64,000 nucleotides of DNA from Gammaproteobacteria bacterium (GTDB lineage Bacteria > Pseudomonadota > Gammaproteobacteria > Nevskiales > Nevskiaceae), in the NCBI GenBank assembly GCA_026398875.1, contig JAPLSB010000012.1, positions 1 through 64,000 on the forward strand. The letters are read 5' to 3'. The notes beneath the pieces are model-generated. The model made no database searches, was not told the DNA's origin, and saw only the letters and a list, made by a program, of their open reading frames with translations. Within the stretch, counting starts at the first letter, position 1. Each line of letters starts with the position of its first letter. A program made the translations under genes and the position numbers. Shown here one piece after another: positions 9,063 through 17,112 of this stretch.

Positions 9063-9800
9063 TCAGTAATCCAGATCCAGCGCCCCGCACAGCCAGTCGA
9101 CCAGCGGGCCGACCTGTTCGTAGTGCTTGACCACGCGCTTCAGCAGGTCCGGCGCCAGCAGGGCTTCGTCATCGAGCGACACCGAGGCGATGTAGTCCTT
9201 GCGCTTGATGTCGTCGATCAGCTCGTGGGCCGGATCGAAGCCGAGTGGCACGCGCTTCATGCTGTCGCCGCCGAGGCTGCCGAAGGTCTTGCGGAACGCG
9301 GCCGAGCGCGTGGCGGCTTTCCAGCTTGTCGGGTTGTTCAGCAGATAGGCGCGGATGCGCTTCAGCGTTTCCGGTTGCGGATGCCAGATGCCGCCGCCGC
9401 AGAAGCTGTCGCCGGGCTTGATGTGCAGGTAGAACCCCGGCGCATCGAGCCGGCCCATCGTGCCCTGGTCGGCATCGCCGCCGCGGGTCACGGCGCGCGT
9501 GGCCTGGTGATAGAAGCTGGCACCGGCCCACGGCTTGTACGGTGTCTTGTCGGCAGCGAAACGGGTGTCGCGGTGGATGCGGAACATCGAGCCGCCGACC
9601 TGCTTCGGATTGGCCACGTACTGCGCGCTGATCGCTTTCAGCGGCGCATCGAGATCGCCGATCAGGCGCAGGAACGGCAGTTTCACGTGCTGTTCGTAGT
9701 CCGACTTGTGGGCGGTGAACCACTCGCGGCTGTTGTTCGCGGCGAGTTCGCGCAGGAACTGCAGGCTGGCGGCAGTGAAGTAGGGCGTGGCTTTCGGCAT
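9063..9800 (-). CDS. DUF2461 (TIGR02453) family protein
   Basis: A 245-residue protein of a widespread bacterial family without known function. The DUF2461 marks are FLRELAANNSREWFTAHKSDY near the N-terminus, MFRIHRDTRFAADKTPYKP (about 93-111) and GFYLHIKPGDSFCGGGIW (about 138-155). ATG at 9800 is chosen because family members begin close to this position; longer starts run into unrelated sequence. It ends only 33 bp before cas3 on the same strand with no terminator in between, so it may lead the cas transcript. Nothing links it to CRISPR function. Confidence 0.9.
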   Translation of the reverse strand: MPKATPYFTAASLQFLRELAANNSREWFTAHKSDYEQHVKLPFLRLIGDLDAPLKAISAQYVANPKQVGGSMFRIHRDTRFAADKTPYKPWAGASFYHQATRAVTRGGDADQGTMGRLDAPGFYLHIKPGDSFCGGGIWHPQPETLKRIRAYLLNNPTSWKAATRSAAFRKTFGSLGGDSMKRVPLGFDPAHELIDDIKRKDYIASVSLDDEALLAPDLLKRVVKHYEQVGPLVDWLCGALDLDY

Positions 9801-10107
9801 GGTCGATCCGGGCGGCAGGTGGCGGCGACGATGCCCCAATGATCGCGGCATTCCAAGCCGGCATCGGCTGCCGGAAGCCGGTATTCGGCGCGGTCTGTCG
9901 CGGGGCCGCCGGTCACAAATGCCTTGACGGATACGCTCGCGGCGCAGTGTACTGCGCGCCCGAGACGCGCTCTAAAGGCTTGTTTCGGCGAAAAAAAGCA
10001 TATTCAAAGCCGTAGCCCGAGCAGTCGAGTCGAGACGCACGATGCGCCGGGAAGCGAAGTCGCACGCCGCAGCAGGCCGTACCTCCACTCCACCGGCAGG
10101 TGATCCG

Positions 10108-11325
10108 ATGCAGACCCAGTCCACTCCCGCAGCCTCCCTCCTCACGACGAGCCTCGCCGGCATCGGTGGCTTCACAGCACCGAAGCGGGTGCTGATGGGC
10201 CCGGGTCCGTCGGATGTCCATCCGCGCGTGCTGGCGGCGGCTTCGCAGGGCACGATCGGCCATCTCGATCCGGAATTCGTTCGGCTGATGGACGAGATCA
10301 AGCTGCTGTTGCGCGCCACGTTCCGCACCGAGAACGACCTGACGTTCGCGATTTCCGCACCCGGTTCGATCGGCATGGAAACCAGCGTCGTCAATCTTGT
10401 CGAGCCTGGCGACACGATCATCATCTGCGTCAACGGCGTGTTCGGCGGCCGCATGGTGTCGATGGCCGAACGGGCGGGCGCCAAGGTGGTCAAGGTCGCC
10501 ACCCCGTGGGGCCGTGCGGTTGATCCGGCGGATGTCGAGGCGGCCCTGAAGGCCAACCCGGGCACCAAGGTCGTGGCCTTCGTGCAGGCGGAAACCTCCA
10601 CCGGTGCCTTGACCGATGCCAAGGCGATTGCCGCCTTGGCCCGCCAACACGGCGCGCTGAGTCTTTGCGATGCCGTGACATCGCTGGCCGGCGTGCCGCT
10701 GGAAGTCGACGCCTGGGGCATCGACGCGGTGTATTCGGCGACCCAGAAGTGTCTGTCGGCACCGCCGGGGCTGTCGCCGGTCAGCTACTCGGCAGCGGCG
10801 GTCGATAGGGTCAAGAACCGCAAAGTGCCGGTCGTGTCGTGGTTCCAGGATCTGGCGCTGGTGATGAGCTACTGGGGCAGCGGCGGCAACGCCACGGCGC
10901 GCCGCACTTACCATCACACCGCGCCGGTCAATGCGCTGTTCGGTCTGCACGAAGCGCTGCGGATGCTGCACGAGGAAGGTCTGGAGCTAAGCTGGGCGCG
11001 CCATGCCCGCGTCCACGCGCTGCTGGCGGACGGCCTCGAAGACCTTGGCTTCAAGTACGTGGTGCCGAAGGGCGAGCGTCTGCCGCAGCTGAATTCGGTG
11101 TGGATTCCTGAAGGCGTCGATGACGCCGCTGGCCGCGGCCAGCTGCTGAACGATCACGGCGTGGAGATCGGTGCCGGCCTTGGCGATTTCGCCGGCAAGG
11201 TCTGGCGGATTGGTCTGATGGGCCAGAGCTGCAGCGAGCGCCATGTCGAACTGGTGCTGAACGCGCTGGCCAAGGTCAGCGGCCGCATGCGCTCAACGGT
11301 GCGCAAGGTCGAGGCGACCGTCTGA
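10108..11325 (+). CDS. PLP-dependent aminotransferase, alanine-glyoxylate/serine-pyruvate type
   Basis: A class V aminotransferase of 405 residues, the fold used for alanine-glyoxylate, serine-glyoxylate and related transaminations in glyoxylate or purine-nitrogen metabolism. The N-terminal motif VLMGPGPSDVHPRVL and QGTIGHLDPEF are classical; the PLP lysine is in YSATQKCLSAPPGLSP and the cofactor-phosphate region includes the SAPGSIGMETSVVNLVEPGD block. An AGGTG ribosome site precedes the ATG at 10108. A rho-independent terminator follows. The true substrate pair cannot be read from sequence. Confidence 0.88.
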   Translation: MQTQSTPAASLLTTSLAGIGGFTAPKRVLMGPGPSDVHPRVLAAASQGTIGHLDPEFVRLMDEIKLLLRATFRTENDLTFAISAPGSIGMETSVVNLVEPGDTIIICVNGVFGGRMVSMAERAGAKVVKVATPWGRAVDPADVEAALKANPGTKVVAFVQAETSTGALTDAKAIAALARQHGALSLCDAVTSLAGVPLEVDAWGIDAVYSATQKCLSAPPGLSPVSYSAAAVDRVKNRKVPVVSWFQDLALVMSYWGSGGNATARRTYHHTAPVNALFGLHEALRMLHEEGLELSWARHARVHALLADGLEDLGFKYVVPKGERLPQLNSVWIPEGVDDAAGRGQLLNDHGVEIGAGLGDFAGKVWRIGLMGQSCSERHVELVLNALAKVSGRMRSTVRKVEATV

Positions 11326-11372
11326 CCGACGCCGGGCACGGCGTACGCGCTGCAGCCTGCGGGAGATACCGA

Positions 11373-11407
11373 CGGGCAGTCCGGGGATGACCCGGCTGCC
11401 CGTTTTT
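11373..11407 (+). terminator. Rho-independent terminator after the aminotransferase
   Basis: Arms CGGGCAG (11373-11379) and CTGCCCG (11396-11402) plus an inner CCGGG/CCCGG stem form a strong hairpin with one bulged T, followed by TTTTT. It separates the aminotransferase from the aldolase-hydrolase pair. Confidence 0.85.
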
Positions 11408-11460
11408 CGTGCGCTGTGGCATCGTCTCTCGCACAACAACAACGAATGCAGGAGACCGCC

Positions 11461-12249
11461 ATGACCGCCCCCGAGAAACTCGTCATCCCCGAAGTGCGCA
11501 GCAAGGTGTCGCCGGAGGAATGGCAGCTCCGTGTCGATCTGGCCGCGGCCTACCGGCTGGTGGCGATGTTCGGCTGGTCCGATCTGGTGTTCACGCATAT
11601 CTCCGCCCGCGTGCCGGGGCCGGAGCACCATTTCCTGATCAACCCGTACGGCTTTTTGTTCGACGAGATCACCGCGTCGAGCCTGGTCAAGGTCGATCTC
11701 GACGGCAAGCAGGTGCTGGAATCGCCGTACCCGATCAACCCGGCCGGCTTCGTGATCCATTCGGCGGTGCATGCCGCGCGCGAAGATGCCCAGTGCGTGC
11801 TGCACGTGCATTCGGCCAACGGCGTTGCCGTGTCGGCACGCAAGGAAGGCCTGCTGCCGATTTCTCAGCAGTCGATCTTCGTGATGTCGAACCTCGGCTA
11901 TCACGATTACGAAGGCGTTGCGCTGCTCGAAGACGAAAAGCTGCGGCTGGTGCGCGACCTCGGCAGCAACACCTACCTGATGCTGCGCAACCACGGCTTG
12001 CTGACCGTTGGAAGTTCGGTTGCCGAGGCCTGGGTGGCGATGTACATCTTCGAGAGCGCCTGCAACATCCAGGTGCGGGCGATGGGTGCCGGTGGCGCCA
12101 ATGTCGACAACCTGCTGATGATTCCGCAGAACATCCTGGACGGCGGCATGCGCCAGTTGAAGGAAGCCACGCGCGGACAAGGCGCGGGCCTCGTCTGGCC
12201 GGGCCTGCTGCGCAAGCTCGACAAGGTCGACCCCAGCTACCGCACGTGA
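11461..12249 (+). CDS. Class II aldolase/adducin domain protein
   Basis: A 262-residue zinc-dependent class II aldolase-like protein, related to fuculose-phosphate aldolase. The metal ligands are the His pair in CVLHVHSANGVAVS and the later His in YLMLRNHGLLTVG, and the N-terminal segment has SDLVFTHISARVPGPEHHFLINP with the typical sugar/phosphate-binding layout. ATG at 11461 is preceded by GGAG; an upstream in-frame ATG at 11416 has poorer context. The stop overlaps the next gene by 4 bp. Many members of this family act on unknown keto-sugars or have lost aldolase activity, so the substrate is open. Confidence 0.88.
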   Translation: MTAPEKLVIPEVRSKVSPEEWQLRVDLAAAYRLVAMFGWSDLVFTHISARVPGPEHHFLINPYGFLFDEITASSLVKVDLDGKQVLESPYPINPAGFVIHSAVHAAREDAQCVLHVHSANGVAVSARKEGLLPISQQSIFVMSNLGYHDYEGVALLEDEKLRLVRDLGSNTYLMLRNHGLLTVGSSVAEAWVAMYIFESACNIQVRAMGAGGANVDNLLMIPQNILDGGMRQLKEATRGQGAGLVWPGLLRKLDKVDPSYRT

Positions 12250-13169
12250 GCGGCACGGCGGCCTTGAGCCTCGCCGCGCTCGCGCAGTGGCGCGCGGCCG
12301 GGCTGCGCTTCGATCATCGCGGCGCCGCGATCTTCGTTCGCGAAGCCGGTGCGGCGATCGATCAGCACACCTCGCTGCTGTGCCTGCACGGCTTCCCGAC
12401 GGCGTCGTTCGACTGGTATCCGATCTGGAACGGGCTGGTGGCGCGCTTCGGCCACGTGCTGGCCTTCGACATGTTCGGCTACGGTTTTTCCGCGAAGCCG
12501 GCCGGCCAGGATTACCCGATCAGCACCCAGGCCGATATCGCCGAAGCGCTGCTGCGCGAGCGTGGTGTGCGCCGCGTGCACCTGCTGGCCCATGACGTGG
12601 GCGACACCGTTGCCCAGGAGCTGCTGGCCCGCGATGCCGAACGGCGTGCGCTGGGCGATCGTTCGCTGGAAATCGCGTCCTGCGTGCTGCTGAACGGCGG
12701 GCTGTTCCCGGAAACCCATCGGGCCTCGCGCGCCCAGAAGCTGCTGCTGTCAGTGCTCGGCCCGCTGGTCGCGGCGACGATCAGCGAAAAGCGCTTCATG
12801 CCCAGCTTCGCGCTGGTGTTCGGGCCGCAGACCAAGCCGTCCGCTGAAGAGCTGAAGGTGTTCTGGTCGCTGCTGGCGCATGACAACGGCCATCGCCGGC
12901 TGCACCGGCTGATTCGCTACATCCTCGAACGCCGAGCGAATCGCGACCGCTGGGTCGGCGCGCTGCAGACCACCGTGGTGCCGCTGCATCTGATCGATGG
13001 CGCGCTCGATCCGATTTCGGGCGCGCACATGGTCGAGCGCTACCGAACGCTGATTCCGCATCCGGACGTGACCCTGCTGCCTGATGTCGGCCACTACCCG
13101 CAGACCGAAGCGCCGCAGGCCGTGCTCGATGCGGTGCTGCGGTTTTATGAGCAATTGGCAGCGGACTGA
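12246..13169 (+). CDS. Alpha/beta hydrolase
   Basis: A 307-residue alpha/beta hydrolase starting with GTG inside the aldolase stop (GTGA). Motifs are the oxyanion HGFPTASFDW (about 43-52), a nucleophile elbow of the form HDVGDTVAQEL where an Asp stands in place of the usual Ser, and a late GHYPQTEAP with the catalytic His. The Asp nucleophile and the overall pattern resemble haloalkane dehalogenase/epoxide hydrolase-type enzymes rather than esterases. Coupling to the aldolase suggests a shared pathway, not identified. Confidence 0.88.
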   Translation: MSGTAALSLAALAQWRAAGLRFDHRGAAIFVREAGAAIDQHTSLLCLHGFPTASFDWYPIWNGLVARFGHVLAFDMFGYGFSAKPAGQDYPISTQADIAEALLRERGVRRVHLLAHDVGDTVAQELLARDAERRALGDRSLEIASCVLLNGGLFPETHRASRAQKLLLSVLGPLVAATISEKRFMPSFALVFGPQTKPSAEELKVFWSLLAHDNGHRRLHRLIRYILERRANRDRWVGALQTTVVPLHLIDGALDPISGAHMVERYRTLIPHPDVTLLPDVGHYPQTEAPQAVLDAVLRFYEQLAAD

Positions 13170-13294
13170 TGTGGTCGCAGGCAGACTTTCAATGGGAGCC
13201 TCGCCGATGAAAGCCGAAAGCTACGACGATCCTGCACTTTAAGGGGGCTTCTAAGTCAATACGTCGGCCGGAAGTAATGGCTGCGTAATGAAGA

Positions 13295-13765
13295 TCACTT
13301 TTTTACTGGGAAAAAGAAAGCATTTATGTTTTTGTTGCTTAAGTAATCCAGTATTGTCTTTACTTCTTCTGGACGCCTGCCGTGGAGGAACGATTTTTCT
13401 CCAGCGGTCAGTACATTTACAAAAGTAATTTTTACTTCGTTTCCTCGGTGAGCTTCTTTGGTCTCGCCAATGCCCCCTGAAATCTTCGTCTCGATGCCAG
13501 CTGAGCTTGGCGCGCCGGCGTCAATGGCAAGTTTGTTTTCGTCTTTAGCAGAAGAAGTTACCTTAAAGGTTATCTCAACTGTATCGGGTATCAAGCCACT
13601 AGCAAGTGTGCCCTGAGCGTCTCGCATTTCGTTAAGGCCGATTCCGACGGAACGTAGAGCTTGCTCAAGCGTTATTTCTTTTGGGGGAGTGGGTATGACG
13701 GCTTGGGTAGAGTTACATCCGGCAAGAGTGCAAAAAAGAAGTGCAATAGTTTTTTTGATGTTCAC
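13295..13765 (-). CDS. Putative lipoprotein, possibly trypco2-like domain
   Basis: The 156-residue product (GTG start at 13765; ATG at 13804 would add 13 residues) begins with a lipoprotein signal, IALLFCTLAGC, with lipobox LAGC. The rest, with LEQALRSVGIGLNEM, then DTVEITFKVTSSAKDENK and a basic-acidic beta-rich stretch ending NEVKITFVNV, looks like the small domain found next to trypsin-like proteases (trypco2). That assignment is tentative. The gene and its flanks are clearly richer in A and T than the neighbours, a sign of recent transfer. No protease gene is adjacent. Confidence 0.65.
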   Translation of the reverse strand: MNIKKTIALLFCTLAGCNSTQAVIPTPPKEITLEQALRSVGIGLNEMRDAQGTLASGLIPDTVEITFKVTSSAKDENKLAIDAGAPSSAGIETKISGGIGETKEAHRGNEVKITFVNVLTAGEKSFLHGRRPEEVKTILDYLSNKNINAFFFPVKK

Positions 13766-13846
13766 GGCGCGGCCTTTGCGGTAAACAACTTCATGGAAAA
13801 GCATAGGAGCCCTATCGCTAGTTTGAACAACCTTAGCGACTAAATT

Positions 13847-13866
13847 GAGGACAATTATTTGTCCTC
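13847..13866. promoter_or_regulatory. Perfect palindrome between nitH and the lipoprotein gene
   Basis: Arms GAGGACAA and TTGTCCTC flank a TTAT loop. On the minus strand it follows the last gene of the nit cluster and precedes the lipoprotein gene, so it could end nit transcription (no long T tract is present) or be an operator of the lipoprotein gene. Confidence 0.45.
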
Positions 13867-13879
13867 GAGGATGTCATTT

Positions 13880-15181
13880 TCACGATCCCAGCGCCAGCGC
13901 ATTCAAGCCGGCCGTCGCGCGCGGCGTGCTGTGCAGCCGTGAGGCGATCCGCTCGACGATGTGCTGGGCGTCGCGCGCCACGCCGGAGAAGCGGCCGGAG
14001 CCCCAGGTGTATAGCCATGGCAGGCCGATGAAGTACAGGCCCGGCACGGTGGTGATGCCGCGGTCGTGACCCGGGTAGCCGCGGCCGTCGAACACCGGCA
14101 CGTCGATCCAGCGGAAGTCGGCCTTGTAGCCGATGCACCAGATCACCGTGGTGATACCGGCCGCGGCGAAATCGAACTCCGTGCGCTCGGCGGCTGGTTT
14201 CCAGACCGGCACATAGCGCGGCTCGGTCGGTGCATCGACGCCGGCGCGGGCGATGTAGGCGTCGATGCTGTCCTTGATCGATTCCAGGGTCGCGTCGGCG
14301 CTGTCGAGGTTCTTTTCCAGGTCCGGCTGCACGGTGATCGTCGTGCCGCGAATGTCGTCGAGCCGGCCGTACAGCTCCATGCCTTCCGATGCGAACTTGC
14401 GCAGGTCGATTTCGCGGCCGCCATCGCGGCCCGTCAGGTAGTGGTTGGACTTCGAGCGCACGCGTTCCTTGTTCGGATGCTCGTGAATGCCGATGTCGTA
14501 ATAGCCCATCTGGTTCAGCCACTCGACGGCGTCCTTGCCGCGATAGCGACGCGGCGCGCGCGGCGCGCCGCCAACGCACAAGTGAACCTTGCGACCAGCC
14601 AGATGCAGGTCCTCGGCGATCTGACAGCCGCTCTGGCCGGTGCCGACGATCAGCACCGCGCCGGGCGGCAGCGCTGCCGGATTGCGGTACTGCGGCGCGT
14701 GCATCTGCAGCATCGACGGCGGCAGGCGTTCGGCGCTGGCCGGCTTGACCGGCACCTGATACGCGCCGCTGGCGATGATCACTTCGTTGGCCGTGTACTC
14801 GCCGATCGAGGTCGCAACCGTATAGCTGCCGCCGTCGTTCTGGCTGACGCGGGTGACGGCAACGCCTTCAAGCACCGGCGGCTCGAAGCTGGCCACAAAG
14901 GCTTCGATGTACTGCACGATTTCGTCCTTCAGCATGAAGCCGTACGGATCGCTGCCCTGATACGGAAAGCCGGGCAAGGTGCACTGCCAGTTCGGCGTGA
15001 CCAGGCAGAACGAATCCCAGCGGTGCTCGCGCCATTCGTGGGCGATGCGCTGTTTCTCGAACACCACATGCGCGATGCCGCGCTGCTTCAGATGCCAGCT
15101 TGCCGACAGGCCGGCCTGGCCGCCACCGATGACGATGACAGGGTAGTGGTTCGGAGCAAGCGGGCGGGTCATGGCGTTCAT
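13880..15181 (-). CDS. nitH: MSMEG_0569-family flavin-dependent oxidoreductase (NitH-like)
   Basis: A 433-residue FAD/NADPH monooxygenase-like protein. The FAD site is VIVIGGGQAGLSASWHLKQRG (about 15-35) and the NADPH site VLIVGTGQSGCQIAEDL (about 176-192); the order and the FxGxxxH-like DSFCLVTPNWQ region follow the flavin monooxygenase class. It is the last gene of a seven-gene run in the nitBCDEFGH order of Nit1C clusters. The reaction is not known; an N- or C-hydroxylation of a nitrile- or amine-bearing intermediate is a guess. ATG at 15172 is an alternative start. Confidence 0.9.
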   Translation of the reverse strand: MNAMTRPLAPNHYPVIVIGGGQAGLSASWHLKQRGIAHVVFEKQRIAHEWREHRWDSFCLVTPNWQCTLPGFPYQGSDPYGFMLKDEIVQYIEAFVASFEPPVLEGVAVTRVSQNDGGSYTVATSIGEYTANEVIIASGAYQVPVKPASAERLPPSMLQMHAPQYRNPAALPPGAVLIVGTGQSGCQIAEDLHLAGRKVHLCVGGAPRAPRRYRGKDAVEWLNQMGYYDIGIHEHPNKERVRSKSNHYLTGRDGGREIDLRKFASEGMELYGRLDDIRGTTITVQPDLEKNLDSADATLESIKDSIDAYIARAGVDAPTEPRYVPVWKPAAERTEFDFAAAGITTVIWCIGYKADFRWIDVPVFDGRGYPGHDRGITTVPGLYFIGLPWLYTWGSGRFSGVARDAQHIVERIASRLHSTPRATAGLNALALGS

Positions 15182-15211
15182 CGGTTCCTTGGCGTTCGGG
15201 AAGTGCGGCGA

Positions 15212-15496
15212 TCAGCTGAAGCGGACGACGGTGACCGTCGCGGCGGGATCGAATTGGTAGTCGCTGGCGCGCCGTTCGATCTCGGCCAGCTGGTGGGCAG
15301 CACTCGAGCAGGCATAGCCGTAGCGCTGGCGCACACGTTCGCTGGCCAGATGCAATGCGGCCTGGCTCAGGCGTACGAAGTCCTGCAGCGCGTACGGCTG
15401 GCCCGGCGTGAAGTAGTCGCGAATCGTTGACGACGGCGAGTAGCAGATCGTGGTCGTGTCATCAGGCCAACGGACTTCGAAGCGGACTTCGGGCAT
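15212..15496 (-). CDS. nitG: MSMEG_0570-family nitrogen starvation response protein (NitG-like)
   Basis: A 94-residue protein with the family marks MPEVRFEVRWPDDTTTICYSPS and ASERVRQRYGYACSSA. It has no assigned activity; it is defined by its constant presence in nitrilase/radical-SAM (Nit1C) clusters. A diverged second copy is encoded at 22446-22733 in this window, sharing MPEVxFxVRWPD, the CYSPS(S/T)TIR stretch and the SERVRxxxGxAC block. The conserved Cys residues may bind a metal or a substrate, which is inference. Confidence 0.9.
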   Translation of the reverse strand: MPEVRFEVRWPDDTTTICYSPSSTIRDYFTPGQPYALQDFVRLSQAALHLASERVRQRYGYACSSAAHQLAEIERRASDYQFDPAATVTVVRFS

Positions 15497-15526
15497 CGGT
15501 ATTCGGCTCGGTTGAAGGGGCGCGCT

Positions 15527-16534
15527 TCAGGCGGCGCGGCGCTGCGTTGCGGCGGCGGTGGCAATCGACGGTGCGCAGCCGATCAGGCCCTGCTGCTCGA
15601 AATCCCAGGCCAATGCGCGGTCGCCATCGTCGGTCAGGTGCAGTTGCCGGGCGGCGGTGCAGCGGCCGATCGCCGATGCGGAGATATCACGAGCATGGAA
15701 GCGCGCCAGCACCTCGTCGACCTTGCTGGGCCGCACCGCCAGCAGGAAGCCGTAGCTCAGGAAGGTGTGCAGCAGCCAGCGCTGCAAGTCGGCATCGGCC
15801 GGCATCGGCACCTGGTCGAGATCGACATCGGCACCGACGTTCGAGCACTCCAGCAGCATCAGCAAGGTGCCGAGCAGGCCGGCATTGCTGATGTCCTTGG
15901 CCGCACAGCAGAGCCGGTCCTCGGCCAGCTTCGGCAGGATTTCCAGATCGCCGCGAAGCCGCTCGGGCTCGCTGCCGCTGGCGGCATCCCAATTCGAGAA
16001 ATGCTCGCGGTAGGCGCCGCGCAGGTCGGTCGCGGCAATCAGCACATCGCCGGGCTTCGCTTCGAAGCTCGACAGCAGCGCCTTGGCACGGCCGAGGATC
16101 GCCACCGATAACTGTTCGCTGCCGGCCCGGGCATTGGCATGACCGCCGACCACCGGCACGCTGTAGACCCGTGCGGCGTCGGCCATGCCATCGAGAATGG
16201 CCTTGCCGTGTGCGGCATCGCGGCTCCAGATCGCGTCGACCACGGCGATCGGCCGGCCGCCCATCGCGTAGATGTCGGACACGTTGACCATCACGCCGCA
16301 CCAGCCGGCAAAGCGCGGCTCGCGTTCGACGAACTCGCTCAGGAAACCTTCGATCGCCAGCAGCAGCCAGCCGTCGCCGGATGGATCGGGGATCGCTGCG
16401 CAGTCATCGCCAACCTTGATATCGCTGTCGCCGCCGATGCCGAGCGCTGCGACCACGGCGCTGATATCGCGCTTGTGGGCGACGCCGCGGCTGCTGTGCA
16501 GTGCGGTGATCAGCTGCGTGAGCGCCGCGCTCAT
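15527..16534 (-). CDS. nitF: Sll0787-family AIR synthase-like protein (NitF-like)
   Basis: A 335-residue member of the PurM/AIR synthase-related ATP-binding fold. The N-terminal DIKVGDDCAAIPDPSGDGWLL matches the nucleotide-binding Asp-Asp motif of PurM/ThiL/SelD proteins, followed by MVNVSDIYAMGGRPIAVVDA. It overlaps the nitE-like stop by 4 bp (ATGA), which fixes the ATG at 16534. In a Nit1C cluster it probably uses ATP to activate or cyclise an intermediate, but the substrate is unknown. Confidence 0.9.
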   Translation of the reverse strand: MSAALTQLITALHSSRGVAHKRDISAVVAALGIGGDSDIKVGDDCAAIPDPSGDGWLLLAIEGFLSEFVEREPRFAGWCGVMVNVSDIYAMGGRPIAVVDAIWSRDAAHGKAILDGMADAARVYSVPVVGGHANARAGSEQLSVAILGRAKALLSSFEAKPGDVLIAATDLRGAYREHFSNWDAASGSEPERLRGDLEILPKLAEDRLCCAAKDISNAGLLGTLLMLLECSNVGADVDLDQVPMPADADLQRWLLHTFLSYGFLLAVRPSKVDEVLARFHARDISASAIGRCTAARQLHLTDDGDRALAWDFEQQGLIGCAPSIATAAATQRRAA

Positions 16535-17109
16535 GCAGCACTCCGCAAGGTGGTGATGAAGCCACGTTCGACGCTTTCGCACGGCGGATAGTGCGCGAGG
16601 TCGGCTTCCATCCGCATGTGCGGGCGGCCTCTGAGTTCAATGGCTTCCAGCGCACGCCAATGCAGGCGCTCGAACAGTGCGACGTTCTGCTGCTGCACCT
16701 GCGCGACGAAGCGCAGCGCGCCGCGGGCATGAGCAAGGCTGACCGCCAGATGGATCAGCTCGCGGCCCAGCCAGGCCTGGCCGCGATAGTCGCGGCGCAC
16801 CGCGAGCCGCGAGCCTTGCCAGACGTCGTCTCCAAGCGCGTGCACGCGTACCGTGCCGACCACGTCCTCGGACATGCTGTGGATGCACGACACCGCGACC
16901 AGCGTGATCGCGCCGATGTCGTCATCGACATCATCGGCATCAGTGAAATCGAACAGCCGCTGCTCGGCGCAGAACACGGCGCGGCGCAGGTTTCGCGCTT
17001 CGCGCAGTTCCCAGGCTTCGGTCGCCAGCTTCACGCGATATTCGACCGGCCGGTAGTCGGCAACGGCGACACTGGCGGCGCAGGCGGGAATCCAGTCGGC
17101 GGCGCGCAT
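16531..17109 (-). CDS. nitE: MSMEG_0567/Sll0786-family GNAT N-acetyltransferase (NitE-like)
   Basis: A 192-residue GNAT protein. The acetyl-CoA loop region is SRLAVRRDYRGQAWLGRELI and the conserved head RRAVFCAEQRLFD resembles members of this nitrogen-starvation family. The C-terminal RGRPHMRMEADLAHYPP is also typical. It lies 3 bp after the radical SAM gene and overlaps nitF by 4 bp. The acyl acceptor is unknown; transfer to an amine made by the pathway is inferred. Confidence 0.9.
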   Translation of the reverse strand: MRAADWIPACAASVAVADYRPVEYRVKLATEAWELREARNLRRAVFCAEQRLFDFTDADDVDDDIGAITLVAVSCIHSMSEDVVGTVRVHALGDDVWQGSRLAVRRDYRGQAWLGRELIHLAVSLAHARGALRFVAQVQQQNVALFERLHWRALEAIELRGRPHMRMEADLAHYPPCESVERGFITTLRSAA

Positions 17110-17112
17110 TGC

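Noticed and set aside
14066-15430. Long plus-strand frame across nitH
   Set aside because: Antisense shadow of the flavin monooxygenase gene, without motifs.
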